38,993 nt of DNA from the NCBI GenBank assembly GCA_030685025.1, contig JAUXWC010000218.1, positions 1 through 38,993 of the forward strand, in the 5' to 3' direction. The translations under genes were made by a program, and so were the position numbers. Each line of letters begins with the position of its first letter. Within the stretch, counting starts at the first letter, position 1. Shown here in pieces: positions 32,617 through 38,993 of this stretch. Below the pieces are notes generated by a model. It saw only the letters and a program-made list of their open reading frames with translations. It was not told where the DNA came from and searched no databases. This stretch comes from Rhodoferax sp. GTDB taxonomy: Bacteria; Pseudomonadota; Gammaproteobacteria; Burkholderiales; Burkholderiaceae_C.

Positions 32617-35600
32617 ATGAAAAGCCGACTGCTTGCTCACGCCCGTCGTGTGTCACTGAAGACCCGAGTGGCCTTGTTCACGCTCGCCATCTTTGTGGTG
32701 TGCATCGGGCTGCTGGCGCTCTACGCCAGCCGGATGCTGCGCGAGGACATGCAACGCCTGCTGGGGGAACAGCAGTTCTCCGCGGTCTCCTTCGTCGCCG
32801 CCGAAATCAATCGGCAGCTCGATGATCGGTTCAGCACGATGGAGTTGGTTGCCAGGGACATCAGCCCGGCCATGATGGCCCATGCGCCGGCCCTGCAAAC
32901 CCTGCTGGAGCAACGCCCGGTGTTCAGGCACATGTTCAACGCCGGCACCTTCGTCACCGACCGCGATGGCGCCACAGTGGCTGCCATTCCTTCCCGGGCC
33001 GATCGGGTCGATGCCAACTTCGCGGACCGAGCCTTCATCGCCGAGGCGATCAAGCAAGGCCGGCCGATGATCAGCCCGCCCGTCATGGGCAAGCAGCTCA
33101 AGGCCCCGGCACTCTACATGGCCGTTCCCGTACACGATCAGCAGGGTCAGGTGATCGGGGCCTTGCTGGCCGTGACCAGCCTGGGCTTGCCCAATTTCCT
33201 GGACAAGGTGATCGAGAACCGGCTCGGCAAAAACAGCCGCTATCTGCTTGTCGCGCCACAACACCGGCTGATCATCAGCGCCACGGACCAGGCCCAAGGC
33301 ATGGCGGCGGCGCCCGCGGCGGGCCTGGACGCCATGCATGACCGTTACATGCAAGGGTACGAAGGCTATGGCATTGCCCTGAACCCGCGTGGCGTCGAGG
33401 AGTTGACGGCGGCCAAAGGCATTCCGGTGGCGGGCTGGTTCGTCGCTGCGGCGCTGCCCGCGCAAGAGGCTTTGGCACCCATTTACGCGATGCAAGGCCG
33501 CATGCTGTTGGCCACCCTGTTCCTGTCGCTGTTAGCCGGTGGCCTGACCTGGTGGGTTCTCATGCGGCAACTCTCGCCAATGCTGGCCACTGTCAACCGC
33601 CTGTCCAACATGTCGAACGACGACCATCCGCTGCAAGCCCTGCCGATCGGGCGTCTGGACGAAATTGGCCAGCTCATTGGCGGCGTCAACCACTTGATCA
33701 AGACACTGGAGCAGCGCCAAGTCACGCTGCGCGAACGCGAGGCACGTTTGCGCGCCACACTCGACTCGGCGCTGGACGCCATCATCAGCATCGATTCGGC
33801 CGGCCGCTTGATCGATTTCAACCCTGCCGCGGAGGCCACCTTTGGCTGGAAGAAAGACGAAATTCTGGGGCGCCTGGTCAGTGAGACACTGATCCCGCCG
33901 GTGCATCGCCAGGCCCATGACCGCGGGCTGGAGCGCTTTGTGCAAACCGGGCAGTCGCACATCACGAACCGACGCTTCGAAATCACGGCGCTGCGGCGCG
34001 ACGGGTCCGAATTTCCGGTGGAGTTGACCATTACCTCGATCCGGCAGGACGACCAGGACCTGTTTACCGCCTACCTGCGCGACATCTCGCAACGCCGACT
34101 GGCCGACGAGCAGCTTCGCCTGGCCGCGGGCGTGTTCACGCATGCGCGCGAGGCCATCGTGATCACCAGCCGGGATGGCACCATCATCGACGTGAACGAT
34201 GCCTTCACCCGTGTCACCGGCTACAACCGTGACGAAGCGCTGGGCCGCAACCCGCGCATGCTGCGCTCGGGCCGCCAGGACCAGGCGTTCTATGCGGCAA
34301 TGTGGCGCGACTTGCTGGAGAAGGACTCCTGGCACGGCGAGATCTGGAACCGGCGCAAGGATGGCGAGGTGTTTGCGGAGATGCTGACCATCAGCGCGGT
34401 GCGCGACGCACAAGGCGTCGTCCAGCAGTACATCGCCCTGTTTTCCGATATCACGGAGCGCAAGCGTGTGGACGATGAACTCAAGGCCAGCGAGCTGCGA
34501 TGGAAAGAAGCCAACGCCGCCAAGATCACCTTCCTGACCCAGATGAGTCACGAGCTGCGCACTCCGCTGGACACGATTCTGGGCAATGCGCAATTGTTGG
34601 CGCGGCCCCATGGACACGCCATGTGGGCCCAGGGGCTGGCGAGCATTCAGCAAAGTGGTTGGCACTTGCTGGGCATGATCGACGAGATTCTGGACCTGGC
34701 ACGCGGCGTGGCCGGCAAACTGACCATCGAGCCGCAGCCGGTTGACTGGCCCGGCTTCCTGGACGGCGTGGCACAGAACGCCAAGGTGCTGGCCAGTGCC
34801 AACGCGAACCAATTCTCGCTGCTAACCGTCGGCGAACCAATGAATGGCGTTGTGCTGGACGAAGGCCGCCTGCGCCAGGTGCTCGACAACCTGCTGGCCA
34901 ATGCCGCGCGCCACACCCAGAGCGGCTGGATCCGCCTGGAGTGCGCGACGGCGGTGCAGGCTGACGGTCGCCTGCGGCTGGATTTCGCGGTGACCGACTC
35001 GGGTGAAGGCATTGCGCTGGCGGATCAGAGCCGGGTGTTCCTGCCGTTTGAGCGTGGCAGCACCAGTGCCTTGGCCGGCGGCAAGGGCACCGGCATGGGC
35101 CTGGCGATTTCCAGGCAACTGGTGCAAGCCATGGGTGGCCAGTTGACGCTCGAAAGCGCGCCGGGCAAAGGGGCCTGCTTTCGCTTCTGGTTGAGTGCCG
35201 AGCCTGACGCCGACCACAACGCCACGCACTCGAAAAACGCCGGCCGGGCGGTCCCGACGGGCTACGACGGGGCAGCGCGCCGCATCCTGGTGGTCGACGA
35301 CGAAGCATCCAGCCGGCAGGTGCTGATGGGTCTGTTACAGGCCTGCGGCTTTGCTGTGCTGGAGGCCGGCAGCGGCCGCGCGGCAGTCGAGATCATGACG
35401 GACGCTGCGGCCTTTGACCTGGTGTTGACCGACCAATTCATGGCCGACGGCGACGGCTGGATGGTGTTGCAAGCGGTCGCTCAGCGCTGGCCCCAGGTGC
35501 CGGTGGTTCTGATCTCCGCCGCGCCGCCAAAGCGACCCGAATCGTACCCGGACGAACTGGCGTACTCGGCGCAATTGCTCAAGCCGCTGAACCATGCCGA

Positions 35601-35886
35601 GCTGTTGAAGCGTATTGGCGAGTTGCTTGCCCTGCAATGGCTGGAGACCGAGCCCGACCCGAGCGCAGTGGCCAGCCCGTCCCCGGTGGACCAGCATGGG
35701 CTCGACGACACCGAACTGGCCAGGCTGCGCCACATGATCGCCGGTGGGCGCGTCTCGGAAATCATCGACTGGGCCGCCGCGCTGGAAAGTTGGCCACCAG
35801 GTAACGAACAATTTGCGCACGCCGTCAGCACGGCGGCACGCAATCTGGACCTGGTGGGGCTACAGGCGCTGGCCGCGCCAAGATAG
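32617..35886 (+). CDS. Membrane hybrid sensor histidine kinase (PDC/dCache, two PAS, HisKA, HATPase, REC)
   Basis: This 1089-aa kinase has TM1 near 13-33, a periplasmic sensor of dCache type (about 35-285), TM2 near 290-310 and a HAMP region. Two PAS domains follow (DSALDAIISIDSAGRLIDFN; EAIVITSRDGTIIDVNDAF). HisKA has H645 (QMSHELRTPLD), HATPase has the N box (LRQVLDNLLANAARH), G1 (DSGEGIAL) and G2 (GKGTGMGLAIS). A C-terminal receiver has D894/D895, D939 (LVLTDQFM) and K989. A roughly 65-residue tail lacks a clear HPt histidine, so an external phosphotransferase may be needed to pass phosphate to the upstream REC-AraC protein. GAGG lies 8 nt before the ATG. The signal is unknown. Confidence 0.92.
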   Translation: MKSRLLAHARRVSLKTRVALFTLAIFVVCIGLLALYASRMLREDMQRLLGEQQFSAVSFVAAEINRQLDDRFSTMELVARDISPAMMAHAPALQTLLEQRPVFRHMFNAGTFVTDRDGATVAAIPSRADRVDANFADRAFIAEAIKQGRPMISPPVMGKQLKAPALYMAVPVHDQQGQVIGALLAVTSLGLPNFLDKVIENRLGKNSRYLLVAPQHRLIISATDQAQGMAAAPAAGLDAMHDRYMQGYEGYGIALNPRGVEELTAAKGIPVAGWFVAAALPAQEALAPIYAMQGRMLLATLFLSLLAGGLTWWVLMRQLSPMLATVNRLSNMSNDDHPLQALPIGRLDEIGQLIGGVNHLIKTLEQRQVTLREREARLRATLDSALDAIISIDSAGRLIDFNPAAEATFGWKKDEILGRLVSETLIPPVHRQAHDRGLERFVQTGQSHITNRRFEITALRRDGSEFPVELTITSIRQDDQDLFTAYLRDISQRRLADEQLRLAAGVFTHAREAIVITSRDGTIIDVNDAFTRVTGYNRDEALGRNPRMLRSGRQDQAFYAAMWRDLLEKDSWHGEIWNRRKDGEVFAEMLTISAVRDAQGVVQQYIALFSDITERKRVDDELKASELRWKEANAAKITFLTQMSHELRTPLDTILGNAQLLARPHGHAMWAQGLASIQQSGWHLLGMIDEILDLARGVAGKLTIEPQPVDWPGFLDGVAQNAKVLASANANQFSLLTVGEPMNGVVLDEGRLRQVLDNLLANAARHTQSGWIRLECATAVQADGRLRLDFAVTDSGEGIALADQSRVFLPFERGSTSALAGGKGTGMGLAISRQLVQAMGGQLTLESAPGKGACFRFWLSAEPDADHNATHSKNAGRAVPTGYDGAARRILVVDDEASSRQVLMGLLQACGFAVLEAGSGRAAVEIMTDAAAFDLVLTDQFMADGDGWMVLQAVAQRWPQVPVVLISAAPPKRPESYPDELAYSAQLLKPLNHAELLKRIGELLALQWLETEPDPSAVASPSPVDQHGLDDTELARLRHMIAGGRVSEIIDWAAALESWPPGNEQFAHAVSTAARNLDLVGLQALAAPR

Positions 35887-35978
35887 CCGCCCTGTCGTTG
35901 CGGCCCCCGAACCGCAATCCATCCTGCCAAGCCAACCGGACTTGCCACGGAACGCGATCGCATTGATCGGCCCAGACC

Positions 35979-36006
35979 CTTGAAATCCCGGGCCTTAGCC
36001 CATAAT
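35979..36006 (+). promoter_or_regulatory. Sigma32-type heat-shock promoter of htpG
   Basis: CTTGAAA at 35979-35985, a 13-nt spacer and CCCATAAT at 35999-36006 match the sigma32 consensus (CTTGAAA, CCCCATnT) closely. The predicted start near 36013 leaves a leader of about 60 nt before the htpG ATG. The rest of the 188-nt gap after the kinase gene shows nothing notable. Confidence 0.75.
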
Positions 36007-36074
36007 TGTCGGTTCACCAAGGTTACCTCCGGTGCCTGTGGAATCCCTTCGACCTTCAAGACAGATCCAATCCC

Positions 36075-38081
36075 ATGAGCAAGCAAACCCTTTCCTTTCA
36101 AGCCGAAGTAGCGCAACTGCTGCATCTGGTCACGCACTCGCTGTACTCCAACAAGGAGATCTTCCTGCGGGAATTGATCTCCAACGCCTCGGACGCCTGC
36201 GACAAGCTGCGTTACGAGGCCATCAACGACAGCGGCCTGTATGAGGACGCACCCAATCTGGAAGTGCGGGTGTCGTTTGACAAGGACGCCAAGACCCTGA
36301 CCATCACCGACAACGGCATTGGCATGAGCGCGCAAGAGGCCATTGAGCACCTGGGCACCATTGCCAAGAGCGGCACCAAGGACTTCGTGGCCAAGCTGTC
36401 GGGCGACCAGAAGGCCGACTCGCAGTTGATTGGCCAGTTTGGCGTGGGCTTTTACTCTGGCTTCATCGTGGCCGACAAGATCAGCGTCGAATCGCGCCGC
36501 GCCGGCATGAAGACCAACGAAGGCGTGCGCTGGGTCAGCGGTGGCGCCGGCGACTTTGAGGTGGAAACCATCGAGCGCGCGGCGCGTGGCACCAGTGTGA
36601 CGCTGCATCTGCGCGACGACGCGCTGGACTATGCCAGCGCCTGGAAGATCAAGAGCGTGATCGCCAAATACTCCGACCACATCAGCCTGCCGATCCTGAT
36701 GGAAAAGGAAGAGTGGAAAGATGGCGAGTTGATCAACCCGAGCGACGAGAACGGTGGCCGCCAACCCGGCGCCATGGTCAAAACCGGCGAGTGGGAAACC
36801 GTCAACAAGGCCAACGCCATCTGGGCCCGCGCCAAGAAGGACATCACCCCCGAGCAGTACACCGAGTTTTACAAACAGATCAGCCACGACTTTGAGGCGC
36901 CGCTGGCCCACACCCACAACCGCGTGGAAGGCAGCACCGAATACACGCAACTGCTTTACATCCCCAGCAAGGCCCCGTTCGATTTGTACAACCGCGAGAA
37001 GTCGGCCGGTGTCAAGCTCTATGTCAAACGCGTCTTCATCATGGATGACGCCGAGGCGCTGCTGCCCACCTACCTGCGCTTCGTCAAGGGTGTGGTGGAC
37101 TCGGCCGATTTGCCGCTCAATGTTTCGCGTGAACTGCTGCAGGAAAGCCGCGATGTGAAGGCGATCCGCGAAGGCTGCACCAAGCGGGTATTGGGCATGC
37201 TGGAAGACCTGGCCAAACACGACAAACCGGCGGCGCCCTCGGCGGAAGGCGGGGCTGATGCGACCACTGAAGGGGTCACCGATGTGGTGAGCGCAGAGGA
37301 AACGGCCGAGGCGGAAAAGAACGCCGGCAAGTACAGCAAGTTCTACCAGGAGTTTGGCGCCGTGCTCAAGGAAGGCCTGGGCGAAGACTTCAGCAACCGC
37401 GAGCGCCTGGCCAAGTTGCTGCGTTTTGCCTCCACCAGCTCGGACACCGCGAGTGTGGGGTTTGCCGACTACAAGGCCCGCATGAAAGAAGGCCAGGAAG
37501 CCATCTACTTTATTACCGCCGACACCCTGGCCGCCGCCAAGAACAGCCCGCAGCTTGAAGTGTTCAAGAAGAAGGGCATCGAAGTGCTGCTGATGACCGA
37601 CCGCGTCGACGAGTGGGCACTCAACTACCTGCATGACTTTGACGGCACGCCGCTGCAGAGCGTGGCCAAGGGCGCGGTGGACCTGGGCAAACTACAAGAC
37701 GAAGCCGAGAAGAAGGCCGCCGAAGAGGCCGCCGAAGCCTTCAAGCCGCTGCTGGCCAAACTGAAGGAAGCGCTGAAAGACAAGGCCGAAGACGTTCGCG
37801 TCACCACCCGCCTGGTCGACAGCCCGGCCTGCCTGGTGGTGAAGGACGACGGCATGAGCACCCAACTGGCCCGCATGCTCAAGCAAGCCGGCCAGACCGC
37901 ACCGGAAGTCAAACCGGTGCTGGAAGTGAATGCCGAACACCCGCTGGTGAAAAAGCTCGACGGCTCGGTGCACTTCCACGACCTGGCCCACATCCTGTTC
38001 GACCAGGCGCTGCTGGCCGAAGGCGGCCTGCCGGCGGACCCGGCGGCTTATGTGAAGCGGGTGAATGCGTTGTTGGTTTGA
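36075..38081 (+). CDS. htpG: Molecular chaperone HtpG (Hsp90)
   Basis: This 668-aa Hsp90 chaperone has the GHKL ATPase N-domain: [14 protein letters not shown] (N box), [19 protein letters not shown] and [16 protein letters not shown]. The middle domain includes FKTDE-like [14 protein letters not shown] and [20 protein letters not shown]. The C-terminal dimerisation domain ends [10 protein letters not shown]. It is longer than E. coli HtpG (624 aa), partly due to an Ala/Glu-rich insert at about 386-417 ([19 protein letters not shown]). The start at 36075 begins [12 protein letters not shown], as in homologues; an upstream TTG at 36006 lies in the promoter. It refolds and remodels client proteins and is probably heat-induced. 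Confidence 0.97.
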   Translation: MSKQTLSFQAEVAQLLHLVTHSLYSNKEIFLRELISNASDACDKLRYEAINDSGLYEDAPNLEVRVSFDKDAKTLTITDNGIGMSAQEAIEHLGTIAKSGTKDFVAKLSGDQKADSQLIGQFGVGFYSGFIVADKISVESRRAGMKTNEGVRWVSGGAGDFEVETIERAARGTSVTLHLRDDALDYASAWKIKSVIAKYSDHISLPILMEKEEWKDGELINPSDENGGRQPGAMVKTGEWETVNKANAIWARAKKDITPEQYTEFYKQISHDFEAPLAHTHNRVEGSTEYTQLLYIPSKAPFDLYNREKSAGVKLYVKRVFIMDDAEALLPTYLRFVKGVVDSADLPLNVSRELLQESRDVKAIREGCTKRVLGMLEDLAKHDKPAAPSAEGGADATTEGVTDVVSAEETAEAEKNAGKYSKFYQEFGAVLKEGLGEDFSNRERLAKLLRFASTSSDTASVGFADYKARMKEGQEAIYFITADTLAAAKNSPQLEVFKKKGIEVLLMTDRVDEWALNYLHDFDGTPLQSVAKGAVDLGKLQDEAEKKAAEEAAEAFKPLLAKLKEALKDKAEDVRVTTRLVDSPACLVVKDDGMSTQLARMLKQAGQTAPEVKPVLEVNAEHPLVKKLDGSVHFHDLAHILFDQALLAEGGLPADPAAYVKRVNALLV

Positions 38082-38351
38082 TTTTGCGGAGGGAGCGGGC
38101 CTGCGTTGGACCAACCTGCGGCGGCCCAACCAGCCGTCATGCGAGCGTGGCGCGGCAATCCACGCCCGCCGCTCGCAAAGGGGGCAAGGGCCGGTTGGCA
38201 GGTTCACCCTTTTGGGGGATGGCGCGCGAGCAATCGGCGCCTAGAATTGATCGGCGACCATCTGCGGGGTTTCTCGGAAAAATTTGTACCTGCATCGAAA
38301 CCGGGAGAATTGGTCAAGCGCCAGGCCCCTTGCCACTTCCAGGAGGATTTG
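38082..38351 (+). other. Spacer after htpG
   Basis: There is no gene with support here. GCGTGG-9 nt-CCACGC (about 38146-38166) could form a weak hairpin after htpG, without a T-run. The last part carries a perfect AGGAGG ribosome site (38341-38346) for the small ORF at 38352. Confidence 0.4.
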
Positions 38352-38414
38352 ATGTCCAGCTTATCGAGCAATTCAAAATATCACGAGCGGCGACTGCGCT
38401 GGACATTGCGTTAA
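38352..38414 (+). CDS. 20-codon ORF with a strong ribosome site
   Basis: AGGAGG lies 5 nt before an ATG that opens a basic 20-residue peptide, MSSLSSNSKYHERRLRWTLR, ending in TAA at 38412-38414. The membrane-protein frame at 38430 is in the same phase, separated only by this TAA and five codons. It may be a leader peptide, or the true 5' end of the membrane-protein gene carrying a nonsense mutation. Confidence 0.4.
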   Translation: MSSLSSNSKYHERRLRWTLR

Positions 38415-38429
38415 GGCTTGCAGAACGAA

Positions 38430-38849
38430 ATGTTGTTGGCACTCAAGCGTCGTATTGCGAGTGGTTTCTTGGTCGCGGCCGATGTCGCTGGCGTTGCGCT
38501 GTCGGGATCGGGCGCTGCCGTTGTCGCTATTCTCGGTAAGTCCATGCTGGCGGTCGTTCTCGGCGCCATCGCATTGGGGTTCTTCCTGCGGCTCGCTGGC
38601 CGGCGTCGCGAACAAGTTGTTGTCTCGCGTCCGATTCCGACGTGGAGTCGCGGCGTTTCGGCGGGGTTGGCTACCGTGGAAGTTGCCTTGCTCGTCGAGG
38701 CCACAAACTTCCCGGTTCGCTTCGATCAAACGGGCTTTGAGCCTTGGCATTGGGTCCTTGTCCTTGTTGCACTCGCGGTCACCTATCCGCTCAACCTGCG
38801 GGTGGTGGGCAGCCTCATTCGGAGGCGTCATGTCACAGCGCAGCCTTAA
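38430..38849 (+). CDS. Hypothetical small membrane protein
   Basis: This protein of 139 aa is not recognised. Hydrophobic stretches are at about 8-30 (ASGFLVAADVAGVALSGSG), 34-52 (MLAVVLGAIALGFFLRLAG) and 105-125 (WHWVLVLVALAVTYPLNL), with basic RRR clusters on the likely cytoplasmic side. The ATG at 38430 has no good ribosome site, while a strong one lies 84 nt upstream before a 20-codon ORF in the same frame. It lies alone after htpG. Topology of three membrane segments is inferred by eye. Confidence 0.6.
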   Translation: MLLALKRRIASGFLVAADVAGVALSGSGAAVVAILGKSMLAVVLGAIALGFFLRLAGRRREQVVVSRPIPTWSRGVSAGLATVEVALLVEATNFPVRFDQTGFEPWHWVLVLVALAVTYPLNLRVVGSLIRRRHVTAQP

Positions 38850-38993
38850 CAGGAATGGCACTTACTTAAGCCGCATGACGATGAAGTCACAGGCGCAAGC
38901 ATTTGAATTTGAAGGCAAAAGAGGTGACTGACCAGAGGATTGATAGGATGGTTGTTACGAAGCTCCCAAACCATCTTTCCGAAGGCCAGCCAC
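38850..38993. other. Right edge, unassigned
   Basis: No gene is supported in the last 144 nt. An ATG at 38948 opens a frame (MVVTKLPNHLSEGQP) to the window end with a GAGG about 10 nt upstream. It could be the start of a gene, but too little is visible to say. Confidence 0.3.

Noticed and set aside
35481-37634. 717-codon minus-strand open frame opposite htpG
   Set aside because: It is a shadow of htpG and the kinase end; no recognisable domain, and it crosses two confidently assigned genes and the heat-shock promoter.
38850-38993. Insertion-sequence end near GGCACTTACTTAAG
   Set aside because: It only looks vaguely familiar; no terminal inverted repeat, target duplication or transposase frame can be shown in the window.
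1-38993. CRISPR array, tRNA, rRNA or known riboswitch
   Set aside because: No regularly spaced identical repeats, no cloverleaf or rRNA-like stretch was noticed by reading; a covariance-model scan was not possible.

Overview
The window reads as a piece of a betaproteobacterial chromosome, most likely Burkholderiales/Comamonadaceae (Rhodoferax/Polaromonas/Acidovorax-like). The reasons are the high G+C, the DUF1840 and DUF6502 proteins, an orphan Bug-type binding protein, and several families of short stem-loop repeats that I recall from that group. No rRNA, tRNA, CRISPR array or intact insertion sequence was seen.

Region 1 (1-6974, minus strand) is a compact aromatic-acid operon. It encodes a fused FAD monooxygenase/old-yellow-enzyme reductase (2-aminobenzoyl-CoA monooxygenase/reductase type), a MarR repressor, an enoyl-CoA hydratase, an acyl-CoA dehydrogenase, a benzoate/2-aminobenzoate-CoA ligase, and a RidA enamine/imine deaminase cut by the left edge. 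The set fits the aerobic 'hybrid' route in which anthranilate is activated to its CoA thioester, then hydroxylated and reduced while still bound to CoA. The promoter carries a 24-bp inverted repeat over its -10 element, a likely MarR operator, and the mRNA may be nearly leaderless.

Region 2 (7042-18357) holds a DUF1840 gene, an orphan Bug periplasmic binding protein, and a long minus-strand operon: acyl-CoA synthetase, livG, livH, livM, livK, livF and a PaaK-like CoA ligase. It therefore combines a branched-chain-amino-acid-type ABC transporter with two CoA ligases, probably for uptake and activation of an organic acid. A divergent Crp/Fnr-type gene faces it, and an inverted repeat lies where a class II activator would bind.

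Region 3 (18476-23803) has a 1446-aa single-polypeptide restriction-modification enzyme with no partner genes, then an RsuA-family rRNA pseudouridine synthase. Region 4 (23828-28752) has a secreted beta-propeller lipoprotein divergent from a DUF6502 gene and a small lipoprotein, sharing a 19-bp palindrome, then a PGAP1-like alpha/beta hydrolase. Region 5 (28700-35886) is a signalling island: a NIT-HAMP-PAS-GGDEF diguanylate cyclase divergent from a short Crp-like regulator, a REC-AraC response regulator and a large hybrid histidine kinase. Region 6 (35979-38993) holds htpG behind a sigma32-type promoter, a small membrane protein preceded by a 20-codon ORF in the same frame, and an unassigned right edge.

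No clearly new multi-gene system is proven. The best leads are RidA as a dedicated step of anthranilate breakdown, a repeat inserted in frame in the acyl-CoA dehydrogenase, the beta-propeller/DUF6502 locus with its shared palindrome, and the Crp/REC-AraC/hybrid-kinase/cyclase island.
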